Origin: Anaerolineae bacterium
GTDB lineage: Bacteria; Chloroflexota; Anaerolineae; Promineifilales; Promineifilaceae
Direction of reading: 5' to 3'
Length of the DNA stretch: 64,000 nucleotides
Assembly: GCA_019637635.1 (NCBI GenBank)
Contig: JAHBVI010000001.1
Coordinates: forward strand, 1 to 64,000
Under the pieces are notes generated by a model. That model searched no databases, was not told the DNA's origin, and was given only the letters and a program-made list of their open reading frames with translations. Below, piece by piece: positions 19,167-27,804 of this stretch; within the stretch, counting starts at the first letter, position 1; the number at the start of each line of letters is the position of its first letter. A program made the translations under genes and the position numbers.

Positions 19167-19218
19167 TGCGTGATGCGTGATGCGTGACCCCATGTCTCAC
19201 GCATCACGCATCACGCAT
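19166..19218. repeat. Perfect inverted repeat of the GCGTGAT word
   Basis: Three copies of ATGCGTG at 19166-19187 are exactly complementary to 19197-19218 (22-bp stem, 9-nt loop). It fills the gap between aapQ and aapM, beginning at the last base of the aapQ stop codon. Confidence 0.85.
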
Positions 19219-19228
19219 CACAAAAAAC

Positions 19229-21238
19229 ATGGCTACCACATCCAAACCAAGAACAGTAACACGCCTTCCCCACATTCACTTCAATTGGGGCCAATGGGTG
19301 AGTGACCATATTACCCGAAGCTGGCTGCTGGCTTTGTGGCTGCTGCTGCTCACGGTAATTACGGTGCGGTTTACGCTCTCGCGGCTGGAAGCGACGCCGG
19401 TGACAACGATTGTGGTGTTGGTGGTCTGGGCGGTCAGCGTGGCGATCACGGTGTATGCGGAGCTGATTCACCGGCACACGGCCGTGACCCTCTGGCTGCG
19501 TAACAATCTCTACAACTCCCTCACCAATGTCCAACTAACGCTCATTCTGGCTCTGGCCATTCTGGCCATCATCTTTGGCCTGTTTAACTATGCCGTCACC
19601 ACCGCCAGCTTCCTGACGGTGCCGACCACCAATCTGCGGGCGGAAGCGGCCCCTGCCATTGGTGACAACTTCTGTTTCCGCATTGGAGCGCAAGATGCGG
19701 AAAGCGGCGGGGTGGTGAATGGGGACCCAACCTGTTTCCCGCGCTGGGCGTTTGTGCCCGAACTGTCGGAAACAAACATTAACGAGACGCCATTGGGCGT
19801 GGCCGCCGCCGCTTTTTGTTTTGATACACTCAGGGATGATGAGGAAAACGGCCGTACCTGCTTCACCAGCACCGCCGAAAATCCTGCCCTCTATGCCGTC
19901 TCCATCCAGTTCAGCGGCGCCAACTGGGGCGCCGTCTGGGCCAACCTGACCAACATGATGGTCTTCCGCTATAACCGCGCTGAATTGTGGCGGGTGTGGT
20001 TGTCTGCGGCCTTTGGCCTCCTGTTAGCTCTGGCCAGCTTTGTGGTCTATCGTGATGGCTTCCAGCACAAACGCATCCGCCGTGCCCTCACCTACCTCTG
20101 GCTGGCCTCCCCCATCATCTTTTACGTGCTGCTCGCCGGGGTACGACCGGTGACGGTTAATGAGTTCGTCAGCGAAGCCCTGCCCCTGGTGGGCATGGTT
20201 GTGCTGGCGGCGCTGCTGTGGTGGGCCAACCGCTACCTCAACCGCACCTACCCACCTGGTATTGGTGAATCAGAATGGGCGCGGCTCGGCCGTATTTTGC
20301 TGACCCTCACCGCCGGTATCTTTGCCTTCCTGGCCTTTTTCAGCGTCATCGAACTGATCTTTCTCTTTTTTGGCCTGTTCAAAACAGGCGAGAAGCCGCT
20401 CCTTGTGCCGGTGAACCCGGACGTGGACTGGGGCGGGTTTATGCTGACGCTCATCATCACCGCTTTTGCCATTGTTGTTTCCTTTCCGTTGGGTGTATTG
20501 CTGGCGCTGGGGCGGCGCAGCACCATTCGCGGCATTCCCAACTGGGTCACATATCCGGTCGCCTTTGCCATTATGATTTGGGGATTGCTCAACAGCACCC
20601 CCGAACTGCGTGCGACGGCCCGTAACAACTTTGAACTATTACTGGCTTACTGGCCGTTGGCATTGCCCTTCATCGCCTATGTTTTTCAGCGAGTATGGAA
20701 AGGGAACGTGGTCGCCGGTTTTTGCACCCTGTACATTGAATTTATTCGCGGCATCCCCCTCATTACCGTTCTCTTCCTCTCCATTATCCTGTTTCCCATT
20801 TTCCTGCCGCCGGGCATGGAATTCTTGAAAACGTGGCGGGTGATGTGGGCCTTTGCCTTCTTCTCGGCAGCGTACATGGCAGAAAATGTGCGCGGTGGTT
20901 TGCAGGCCATTCCCAGAGGCCAGTACGAAGCGGCCGATTCACTTGGCCTGGGCACATTTAGCAAGTACCGGTTAATCATTTTGCCGCAAGCCTTACGCGC
21001 CGTGATCCCGGCCATTACCGGCCAATACATTGGCCTGTTTAAGGACACGACGTTGGTTGCCATTGTCGGCTTGCTGGATATTTTGGGGGTTGCCAACTCC
21101 ATCGCTTCCCAACCCCAATGGTTGGGTGTACGCCGCGAAGCATATTTGTTCATCGCCCTCCTCTACTTCGTTGTTTCGGCCATCATCGTTAGCTATTCTG
21201 AACGGCTGGAACGGCAAACGGGGTTGGGGGAGCGGTAA
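19229..21238 (+). CDS. aapM: Amino-acid ABC permease AapM
   Basis: About 669 residues from ATG at 19229 (MATTSKPRTV); an upstream start at 19184 would lie in the repeat and is unlikely. The C-terminal third is the permease core, with helices and the coupling loop QYEAADSLGLGTFSKYRLI, followed by the conserved GQYIGLFKDTTLVAIVGL. The N-terminal part has extra helices and a Cys-containing periplasmic loop (about residues 130-235). It is longer than proteobacterial AapM/BztC (about 385-430 residues). It pairs with AapQ to form the membrane channel for amino acids delivered by AapJ. Confidence 0.92.
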   Translation: MATTSKPRTVTRLPHIHFNWGQWVSDHITRSWLLALWLLLLTVITVRFTLSRLEATPVTTIVVLVVWAVSVAITVYAELIHRHTAVTLWLRNNLYNSLTNVQLTLILALAILAIIFGLFNYAVTTASFLTVPTTNLRAEAAPAIGDNFCFRIGAQDAESGGVVNGDPTCFPRWAFVPELSETNINETPLGVAAAAFCFDTLRDDEENGRTCFTSTAENPALYAVSIQFSGANWGAVWANLTNMMVFRYNRAELWRVWLSAAFGLLLALASFVVYRDGFQHKRIRRALTYLWLASPIIFYVLLAGVRPVTVNEFVSEALPLVGMVVLAALLWWANRYLNRTYPPGIGESEWARLGRILLTLTAGIFAFLAFFSVIELIFLFFGLFKTGEKPLLVPVNPDVDWGGFMLTLIITAFAIVVSFPLGVLLALGRRSTIRGIPNWVTYPVAFAIMIWGLLNSTPELRATARNNFELLLAYWPLALPFIAYVFQRVWKGNVVAGFCTLYIEFIRGIPLITVLFLSIILFPIFLPPGMEFLKTWRVMWAFAFFSAAYMAENVRGGLQAIPRGQYEAADSLGLGTFSKYRLIILPQALRAVIPAITGQYIGLFKDTTLVAIVGLLDILGVANSIASQPQWLGVRREAYLFIALLYFVVSAIIVSYSERLERQTGLGER

Positions 21239-21288
21239 TCCGTGATCCGTAATCTGTAATCTGTGATCGGACTTCGGATTACGAAAAC
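21238..21288. repeat. Word repeat of the CCGTAATC family
   Basis: CCGTGATCCGTAATCTGTAATCTGTGATC is followed by TTCGGATTACG, a partial inverse copy. It occupies the aapM-aapP gap and ends just before the AAGGAG ribosome site of aapP. Confidence 0.6.
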
Positions 21289-21299
21289 AAGGAGAAACT

Positions 21300-22076
21300 A
21301 TGACCACCTCAAAACCAATCACCACACGGCGGTTATTGGGAGAATACATCATTGAATGTGAGAATGTGCATAAGTGGTATGGCGATTTTCATGCACTGAA
21401 GGGGATTGATTTGCAGGTGAAGTCGGGTGAGGTGATTGTGATTATTGGCCCGTCTGGCAGTGGCAAATCTACCTTCATACGCTGCCTGAACCGGCTGGAA
21501 GAACACCAGGAAGGGGAGATTGTGGTAGATGGTATTACGCTGAGTTATGATGTGCGTAACATCGCCGAAATCCGGCGCGAAGTGGGCATGGTATTCCAGC
21601 AGTTTAATCTGTTTCCTCACCTGACGGTGCTGGAAAATGTGACCTTAGCGCCGATTCATGTGCGCAAATGGTCGCGGGATAGGGCCGAAGAGACGGCGAT
21701 GAAGTGGCTGCTGCGGGTAGGCATTCCCGAACAGGCCAACAAATATCCGGGGCAGCTTTCCGGGGGGCAGCAGCAGCGGGTGGCCATTGCCCGCACGCTG
21801 ACGATGGAGCCGAAGATTTTGCTTTTTGATGAACCAACCAGCGCTTTAGACCCGGAAATGATTAAAGAGGTTCTGGATGTGATGCGCGATCTGGCCGGTG
21901 GTGGGTATACCATTTTGGCGGTGACGCATGAGATGGGTTTTGCCCGTGAGGTGGCGGATCGCGTCATTTTTATGGATGCGGGGCAGATTGTGGAAGAAAA
22001 TATCCCCGAAAACTTCTTCAGCAACCCCAAAAACGAACGGACAAAACTTTTCCTCTCTCAGATTTTGCACCATTAA
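21300..22076 (+). CDS. aapP: Amino-acid ABC transporter ATP-binding protein
   Basis: A 258-residue ATPase with Walker [10 protein letters not shown], signature [10 protein letters not shown], Walker [13 protein letters not shown] and the H-loop VTHEMGFA. It powers the AapJQM uptake system from the cytoplasmic side. The ATG is preceded by AAGGAGAAACT. All motifs and the family length (about 245-260) are complete. It is the last gene of the operon and converges on the presumed anti-sigma gene, with a 32-bp palindrome between the two. Confidence 0.95.
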   Translation: MTTSKPITTRRLLGEYIIECENVHKWYGDFHALKGIDLQVKSGEVIVIIGPSGSGKSTFIRCLNRLEEHQEGEIVVDGITLSYDVRNIAEIRREVGMVFQQFNLFPHLTVLENVTLAPIHVRKWSRDRAEETAMKWLLRVGIPEQANKYPGQLSGGQQQRVAIARTLTMEPKILLFDEPTSALDPEMIKEVLDVMRDLAGGGYTILAVTHEMGFAREVADRVIFMDAGQIVEENIPENFFSNPKNERTKLFLSQILHH

Positions 22077-22080
22077 AGAG

Positions 22081-22112
22081 GTAATGGGGTAATTACGTAA
22101 TTACCCCATTAC
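22081..22112. terminator. Perfect 32-bp palindrome between convergent genes
   Basis: GTAATGGGGTAATTAC is followed immediately by its exact reverse complement, and further ATTACCC words continue to 22131. It can fold on both strands and may end transcription from both sides; it belongs to the word-repeat type of gap element. Confidence 0.7.
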
Positions 22113-22120
22113 CCAATTAC

Positions 22121-24670
22121 TCAATTACCCGTCGCCGGTATGTAGATTTTGAAGGTGGTCGCGCCGTCGGGGCTACGGCCGTGAATCAACCACACCGGAC
22201 GCGCTGTTTGTACACCGGTTAAGGGGGGTGGGCCGGCAAATGGGGTGTTGGCAGACACGGCCGTGTGGTCATATGCCGGTTCATAGTAGTAAACCAGTTC
22301 CATCCGCTCCAACACCATCTCTTGCGCCGTCGCCACCGGGTTGTTGAAAGGGCTGTAGGGGATGACCTGGGCTTTGCTTTCCAACGGAAATTCGGACACA
22401 TCGCTGGCCTGGGCAATGTAACTGTCGTGGGATGAACTGTGCAGGATGAGGGACGGCAGCCCAGTCTCCGTCTGCCCAGGGTAGACAAGCCCGGTGATGA
22501 GTATTTGCGGGCTGGACACGATAGGGTCATTTTCACCGAAGTACACATTCCCCCAGGCGATGAGATAGCGTTGATCGCTGGCATGGTCTACAAAGACGGC
22601 CGTTTCCACCCCATCCATCGTCTCCAACTCAATGTGCCCCAGGAAGTTTTGCAGCGCGGCGTCCGGCCAGACGGCCGTGTAGCCCTCCACCGCCAGAGCG
22701 ATGCCCGGCCATTCCTCAGACGTTTCCAGTATGCCGTCTATCTGCACAAAACGGCCGTGATACTCAGCCAACGCCAATAACGTTTCATCCGCCGCCGTCA
22801 ACGGCACATTACCGGCGATCAGGCCCTGTTCGTTCAGTAATTGCAACTGCGCCCGGACGTCCTGGCTGCCATCCTTTCTTTCAAAAATGAGGGCATTCAG
22901 AGTGCCGGTCAACACCACCGGAGCGCCCACGCCATACGCTTCCACCAGAGCCGCTTCCGGGCTGTCTGGCGACAGGAAAAAGGCGCCGCTGGCTACCATG
23001 CCAGCGCCACCGCCGCCAACGGAAATGACACTGCGTTCCACGGTCACACTGCCATCGCTGCCGGTGGTTTCCACCATTTCCTCAACGACCATGGGATCGG
23101 CAGCGGTGGGAACCGGGATGGCTTCCACGACGCTGGTCATCATGCTCACCCCGCCCTCGGACATGGGCGCTTCGGAGGCGGGTGGGCGGGTGATATTTTG
23201 CCAGGTTAACACCTCGCCTGTTTCCGGGGGCGTTTCGGCGCAAACCTCAATCCGGTCGCCTGCGCTTAAGGCGTCGGGCGCATCGGGCAGGCGGTAGCGG
23301 TCGCCCTCGTCTGTGGTCAGCCAGCCGCCGTCCGTTTCCTGGCTGACCGCACCTTTGAGGCAGCTAAACGGGGCATACGAACTATATGACGGGCGGCCTG
23401 CCTCCCATTCGGTAATGGTGAGTTCCCATTCGCCGGGGGCGATAACGGCCGTGATCACCCCCCGCACCACCACGTCCCCCATCATCAGATCGGGGTCGGT
23501 CAACTCCCTGGCCTTGTCCCCCACCAGATGGTAAATACCCGGCGACAATTGCCCATAGAGGGTGGCGCGTACCTCATCTCCTGCGGCGGCTACCAGCACA
23601 TTCGGCCAGCCGCGCACTTCTACTTCGTCCCCTATCTGGTGTACCGGCGGCGGTGGGCTAAAACTTTCAAAAGGTGTTGTCGCCGGGTTTGTCATTGATG
23701 TTTCCATGGCAAAGGAGGTCAATTCCCCGGCCTGGTAGGCATCATAGGCCGCCTGGGCCGGGATGATGGCGACCATCTCGCCGGGCGTGAACTGGACGCG
23801 GGTGAAATTGCCATACCACACACGGCCGTCCGGCCCCACCGTCAGGTTGATGCCCACGCCGCTCATCTGGCCGTTTAAGGCATAACCGGCAGCCGGTTCC
23901 AGCAAAACGTAGACGGTGCGCATCGGCCCTTGCCCGGCCGGCCCCCCTTCTACCACCTGGTACCTGTCCGGCAGCAGGTCGTGGGCGGCCAGAAAGTCAA
24001 TGGCGCTATCGGTCGCTGCCGCAAACGACACAGGCTCCTCGTCCGCTGCTACTTGCGCCATTTCCTGCCCGGAAGAGTAATAGATGCTGCCGGGGCCGTA
24101 TCCTTGAAAGGCCAGCGATTCGTCATTGCTGCCGATCACCTGCAACATACCCGGCTGGCGCGGGTCGGTAAAGAGTTTGGGGTCAGGAATGCCAAAGTCG
24201 GCGGCCCAGGCGACGGCTTCGGCAGCGGTGGTGGGCAGTGGTTCAAATTCAAGCTGGTACAGGGGCAGTTCGGCCGGCGCGGCGGGGAAAGGGTTAGCCG
24301 GCGGCGCGGCGCGGTCTGCTACCGGGATGGCGTCGCCGCTGTGAACCGGTTCGGCCTGGGGATTGGCCCACGCCTGCCACAGTTTAGGGCCGCCCCAGGC
24401 AATCAAGGCGATCAGGCCGACAACGGCCGTGACCCCCACCACTCTTGGCACAAACCGCAGCACCAGCCAATCGGCCAGGGAGCGCGGCGATTTGGTCTGG
24501 CGCGCTTCTGCTTGCAGCCGCCCGGAGAGTTCATGGACAAACTGCGGGCGCGGCTCTACCTGTTCCGCCTGCTGCCGCAGTTGGTCTACCACCTGCCGTG
24601 TGGCCGCATCCGGGGCAGCATGGCGCTGCGGGTCATCAATGTAATTGTTTAGTTGGTCTTTCTCATTCAT
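22121..24670 (-). CDS. Large membrane-anchored protein, presumed anti-sigma partner
   Basis: An 849-residue protein. Residues 1-75 are cytoplasmic and charged; one membrane helix follows (about 76-97, VTAVVGLIALIAWG); the remaining 740 residues face outward and have no family that I recognise. It starts 86 bases after an ECF sigma gene on the same strand, which is the usual place for an anti-sigma factor. The N-terminal part lacks the HxxxCxxC motif of zinc anti-sigma proteins, so the assignment rests on position and topology. The very large external part could be the sensor. Confidence 0.7.
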   Translation of the reverse strand: MNEKDQLNNYIDDPQRHAAPDAATRQVVDQLRQQAEQVEPRPQFVHELSGRLQAEARQTKSPRSLADWLVLRFVPRVVGVTAVVGLIALIAWGGPKLWQAWANPQAEPVHSGDAIPVADRAAPPANPFPAAPAELPLYQLEFEPLPTTAAEAVAWAADFGIPDPKLFTDPRQPGMLQVIGSNDESLAFQGYGPGSIYYSSGQEMAQVAADEEPVSFAAATDSAIDFLAAHDLLPDRYQVVEGGPAGQGPMRTVYVLLEPAAGYALNGQMSGVGINLTVGPDGRVWYGNFTRVQFTPGEMVAIIPAQAAYDAYQAGELTSFAMETSMTNPATTPFESFSPPPPVHQIGDEVEVRGWPNVLVAAAGDEVRATLYGQLSPGIYHLVGDKARELTDPDLMMGDVVVRGVITAVIAPGEWELTITEWEAGRPSYSSYAPFSCLKGAVSQETDGGWLTTDEGDRYRLPDAPDALSAGDRIEVCAETPPETGEVLTWQNITRPPASEAPMSEGGVSMMTSVVEAIPVPTAADPMVVEEMVETTGSDGSVTVERSVISVGGGGAGMVASGAFFLSPDSPEAALVEAYGVGAPVVLTGTLNALIFERKDGSQDVRAQLQLLNEQGLIAGNVPLTAADETLLALAEYHGRFVQIDGILETSEEWPGIALAVEGYTAVWPDAALQNFLGHIELETMDGVETAVFVDHASDQRYLIAWGNVYFGENDPIVSSPQILITGLVYPGQTETGLPSLILHSSSHDSYIAQASDVSEFPLESKAQVIPYSPFNNPVATAQEMVLERMELVYYYEPAYDHTAVSANTPFAGPPPLTGVQTARPVWLIHGRSPDGATTFKIYIPATGN

Positions 24671-24697
24671 GGCTTATGACCTCACTCGTAATTGGTT

Positions 24698-24753
24698 TGT
24701 TTGTTGTAGGCACTTTAGTGCCTTTGGCAGGCGATAAATCGCCTACTACAAAC
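24698..24753. repeat. Compound hairpin between sigma and anti-sigma genes
   Basis: The outer arms TTTGTTGTAGGC and GCCTACTACAAA enclose two inner palindromes, AGGCACTTTAGTGCCT and AGGCGATAAATCGCCT. It fills the gap of the two-gene operon, so it may tune the sigma to anti-sigma ratio. Confidence 0.65.
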
Positions 24754-24756
24754 CGC

Positions 24757-25308
24757 TCACACACATTTCTCTTTTAACTCGGCAATGGCGCGGGAGACGA
24801 GCATTTTGACGGATGCTTCGCTTTTGCGCATGGCCGCGGCCGTTTCGGCCACACTCAGCCCGCCCCAAAAGCGCAGGTAAACGGCCTCGCGCCGGTCTGG
24901 GCTGCACGCGCCCAACGTTTGTTGGATGCAATCCCATACGCCCTGGCGGTAAACCTGCTGCTCTAACGAGGGGATATGGGGGTCGGGCAGGGCAACGGCC
25001 GTGTCCAACCCCTCTTCCGGTTTACGATACCGCCCCCGGTGGAAGTCGGCGCATTTCCGCCGGGCAATGCCAAACAGCCAGGCGGCAAATGATCCCCGGC
25101 CGTTATAGCGGGGCAGCGCCGCCCACGCCGCCAGGAAAATTTGCGCCGTCAGGTCTTCGGCTTCGGTGGGGCAGTTTGTCTGGGCAAAACAGTAGCGGTA
25201 CACGGCCGTGACATGCCGCCGGTACAACAGATCAAACAGTTGCGTGTCTGTGCGCGCCGCTTTTGCCAGTTGCGCGTCATTAACGTTTTGTAGTTGTTCA
25301 ACAATCAT
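24757..25308 (-). CDS. ECF-type RNA polymerase sigma factor
   Basis: A 183-residue protein from ATG at 25308 (MIVEQLQNVN), chosen because GGAGGTTTG precedes it; an upstream ATG at 25497 lies inside a repeat. Region 2 is seen around residues 18-85 (FDLLYRRHVTAVYRYC, AEDLTAQIF, FAAWLFGIARRK). Region 4 follows at about 120-180 with LSVAETAAAMRKSEASVKML as the helix-turn-helix. It directs RNA polymerase to stress or envelope genes. The membrane protein downstream is its likely inhibitor. Confidence 0.93.
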   Translation of the reverse strand: MIVEQLQNVNDAQLAKAARTDTQLFDLLYRRHVTAVYRYCFAQTNCPTEAEDLTAQIFLAAWAALPRYNGRGSFAAWLFGIARRKCADFHRGRYRKPEEGLDTAVALPDPHIPSLEQQVYRQGVWDCIQQTLGACSPDRREAVYLRFWGGLSVAETAAAMRKSEASVKMLVSRAIAELKEKCV

Positions 25309-25386
25309 CAAACCTCCAGATTTAGAACGTTCCACCTTATTTGTCGCTCTACTCACGGAAAGGTAACATCTGCCACACTTTTTCGT

Positions 25387-25495
25387 GTCATTCCGAGGGT
25401 CTTCGAGAGCTTGTCCTGAGCCTGTCGAAGGAAGGAATCCCACCCAATTGTACAGGAGAGAGATTCCTCGCTCCGAAGACTCCGCTCGGAATGAC
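25387..25495. repeat. TCATTCCGAG inverted repeat
   Basis: GTCATTCCGAG at the left and CTCGGAATGAC at the right bracket inner words such as CTTGTCCTGAGCCTGTCGAA and GATTCCTCG. A relative lies at 29908-29993. Elements with these words are common in many bacterial genomes. It separates the divergent sigma-factor and serine-hydrolase genes. Confidence 0.8.
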
Positions 25496-25537
25496 ATGCG
25501 AGGACAAAAGTATGAACTCGATCCGAGGAGAAACGAT

Positions 25538-26932
25538 ATGACAAATCATTGGCAAGAAAACACGGCCGTGCGTTCCGGCCTTGATCTCTTTGCTGCCTGG
25601 GTAGATTCACAGCGGGCGTATAAAAATTTACCAGGGCTGGCGGCCGGCGTGGTGGTGGGGCCGGAGTTGGTCTGGGCGCAGGGTTTTGGTTATGCGGACG
25701 TGGCCCGGCAAATCCCGGCCACGCCAGACACCATCTACCGCATTGCCAGCATCACCAAGCTGTTCACGGCCGTAGCCATTCTGCAACTGCGCGACCAGGG
25801 CAAATTGCAGCTAGATGATCCGGTAGCCAGCCATCTGCCCTGGTTTAACATGCCCGGCCCCACTGCCAACGCGCCGGCGATTACCATTCGCCACCTGCTG
25901 ACGCACACCGCCGGGCTGCCCCGCGAGGCCGCTTTCCCTTACTGGACGGATGGGCAGTTCCCCACCCTGAGCCAGATTCAAGAGAGTGTGGGGCAGCAGG
26001 TAACGGCCGTGCCTCCCGAAACCCGCTTCAAATACTCCAACCTGGGGCTGTCTCTGGCCGGGGCGATTGTCGCGCAGGCTGCCAGCCTGCCTTATGAAGC
26101 CTACGTGCAAGAACACATTTTACGGCCGTTGGGCATGAGCAGCACCTTTGTGGAAACCATTGACCCGCACCATGAACGGCTGGCGGTGGGCTACGGCCGT
26201 CGCCTGCCCGGCCGCCTGGAACGGGAAATCATGCCCTTCACCGACTGCCAGGGCATTACCCCCGCCGCCAATATGGCCACCACCGTCAGCGACCTGGCCC
26301 GTTTTGCCAGCTTCCACCTGGGCGATGGGGCGGTGGGGGGCCATCGCCTGCTGCGCCAGAGTACCCTGCGCGAGATGCAGCGCGTCCATTGGCTGAACCC
26401 GGACTGGCAAAGCGGCTATGGTCTGGGTTTCAGCATCACCCGCCAGAAGGACAAAACCTACATCGGGCATGGCGGCGCGGTGTTAGGCTACCGCACGCTC
26501 TTGCGCCTGTGCCCGGCGGAGGGTACGGCCGTTGTCGTCCTGACCAATGCCGATGATGGCGATCCGCTGGCTTACGTGGACAAGCTGTTTCAATGGGTTG
26601 TGCCGCCCCTGTTGGCGGCACGGCCGTCGGCCACACCTGCCCAACCAGACCTGGCCTGGCAGCAGTACGTGGGCAAATATCGGGACGCCTGGGGCGACAT
26701 GCAAATCCTTATACAAAACGGCGAATTGCTGGCGCTTGACCCCTCGCAGCCGGACCCGCTGCTGGCGACGATCCGGTTTATACCTGTGGCCGAACACACG
26801 TTCCGCATGGAATCCGAGAATGGCTTCCTCTCCCCGGATGAACTGGCGATATTTGAGGTGGATGAAGGGGACGGCCGTGTTACCCGCATCCGCCTGGGCA
26901 ACACCTACATCGAGCGGATGGCAGGGTGGTAG
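25538..26932 (+). CDS. Serine hydrolase of the beta-lactamase (class C/PBP4-like) family
   Basis: About 464 residues from ATG at 25538, preceded by CGAGGAGAAACG. Motif 1 is SITK (catalytic Ser and Lys) in IASITKLFTAVA; motif 2 is YSN in FKYSNLGLS; motif 3 is HGG in GHGGAVLGY. This is the beta-lactamase/penicillin-binding fold, which in bacteria serves as esterase, peptidase or D-amino-acid hydrolase. The last 100 residues form a small lipocalin-like tail often seen after such domains. There is no signal peptide, so it is likely cytoplasmic. Its exact substrate is unknown. Confidence 0.9.
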   Translation: MTNHWQENTAVRSGLDLFAAWVDSQRAYKNLPGLAAGVVVGPELVWAQGFGYADVARQIPATPDTIYRIASITKLFTAVAILQLRDQGKLQLDDPVASHLPWFNMPGPTANAPAITIRHLLTHTAGLPREAAFPYWTDGQFPTLSQIQESVGQQVTAVPPETRFKYSNLGLSLAGAIVAQAASLPYEAYVQEHILRPLGMSSTFVETIDPHHERLAVGYGRRLPGRLEREIMPFTDCQGITPAANMATTVSDLARFASFHLGDGAVGGHRLLRQSTLREMQRVHWLNPDWQSGYGLGFSITRQKDKTYIGHGGAVLGYRTLLRLCPAEGTAVVVLTNADDGDPLAYVDKLFQWVVPPLLAARPSATPAQPDLAWQQYVGKYRDAWGDMQILIQNGELLALDPSQPDPLLATIRFIPVAEHTFRMESENGFLSPDELAIFEVDEGDGRVTRIRLGNTYIERMAGW

Positions 26933-26935
26933 GGC

Positions 26936-26998
26936 AGTGCCAGGCACAGGGCACGAAGCTTTGGGCTGCCCAGGACGTTATGCCCTGTGCCTGGCACT
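26936..26998 (+). terminator. 18-bp perfect stem after the serine hydrolase gene
   Basis: AGTGCCAGGCACAGGGCA (26936-26953) is exactly complementary to 26981-26998, with a 27-nt loop. No T-run follows, so it may be a word-repeat element that also slows polymerase. Confidence 0.55.
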
Positions 26999-27023
26999 TC
27001 AACACGGCGTGAGGTACAAGAGT

Positions 27024-27299
27024 ATGAAGGATGAATATGATTTTTCAAGTGGCAAACGCGGGGCGATCTTCTCCAGCAAGGGAAAAACGCGCATAACGAT
27101 TTATCTTGATGACGCTATTCTGGAAGAGTTTCGTTCCAGAGCGGAGGATGCAGGCACAGGTCACCAGACACTGATAAATGATGCCCTCAAGGAGTATTTA
27201 GGCCAAACTTCTGAAAAGCCAGTGACAGAATCCGTATTACGCCGTGTCCTTCAGGAAGAATTTCCACAAATGGCTCATACACCCAACCCCTCCCCCTGA
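27024..27299 (+). CDS. BrnA-like ribbon-helix-helix antitoxin, orphan
   Basis: A 91-residue protein with a short basic start and a ribbon-helix-helix region TRITIYLDDAILEEFRSRAE then HQTLINDALKEYL, as in BrnA/CopG antitoxins. In BrnTA modules the BrnT toxin gene is just upstream; here the 90 bases upstream contain only the 18-bp stem and no toxin is seen. It may be a solitary regulator or the remnant of a module. The ATG at 27024 follows GAGGTACAAG. Confidence 0.8.
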   Translation: MKDEYDFSSGKRGAIFSSKGKTRITIYLDDAILEEFRSRAEDAGTGHQTLINDALKEYLGQTSEKPVTESVLRRVLQEEFPQMAHTPNPSP

Positions 27300-27357
27300 T
27301 TATTTGACCACTCCCTGCTGTCTAATTGTAGGTGCATGGGAGCGGTGTTTCTAAAGT

Positions 27358-27747
27358 TTGAAACAGTCAATTGTTCACGTAGCGTTGGTGGTGCGGGAGT
27401 ATGATGAGGCGATTGCCTTTTTTTGCCAGAAACTGCGTTTTACGCTGGTGGAGGATACCTACCAGCCGGAACAGGACAAACGCTGGGTTGTCGTCGCGCC
27501 GCCGGGATCCAGCGGCACAAACCTGCTGTTAGCCCGCGCCACCACGCCAGAGCAAACGGCCGTGATCGGCCAACAAACCGGCGGCAGAGTTTTCCTCTTT
27601 TTACAAACCGATGATTTCTGGCGGGACTATCACAACATGCTGACAGCCGGTGTTCAGTTCGTCCGCCCGCCTAAAACGGAGCTTTATGGCACGGTGGCGG
27701 TATTTGCGGATTTGTACGGGAATTTGTGGGATTTGATTGGGGAGTAG
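27358..27747 (+). CDS. VOC (glyoxalase/bleomycin-resistance fold) protein
   Basis: A 129-residue protein with the paired beta-alpha-beta modules of the VOC superfamily: IVHVALVVREYDEAIAFFC at the start and TVAVFADLYGNLWDLIG at the end. The His near residue 7 and the Glu at the last residue are candidate metal ligands. Members act as metal-dependent isomerases, dioxygenases or resistance proteins; the reaction cannot be assigned. The start is TTG at 27358, since no ATG precedes the first strand. Its stop lies next to a GGAGATT-type repeat. Confidence 0.85.
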   Translation: MKQSIVHVALVVREYDEAIAFFCQKLRFTLVEDTYQPEQDKRWVVVAPPGSSGTNLLLARATTPEQTAVIGQQTGGRVFLFLQTDDFWRDYHNMLTAGVQFVRPPKTELYGTVAVFADLYGNLWDLIGE

Positions 27748-27804
27748 AGATCGGAGATTGGAGATTGACCCATCTCCAATCCCTAATCTCTAATCTCCGA
27801 TCTC
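27747..27804. repeat. GGAGATT-family inverted repeat between convergent genes
   Basis: GAGATCGGAGATTGGAGATT and the opposite arm AATCTCTAATCTCCGATCTC form a long stem with a partly repeated loop. It spans the gap between the VOC gene and the next minus-strand gene, reaching into both stop codons, and could act as a two-way terminator. Confidence 0.8.

Noticed and set aside
19166-19218. Possible CRISPR-like array of GCATCAC units
   Set aside because: Units are contiguous 7-8-base words with an inverse arm and no spacers; no cas gene is present.
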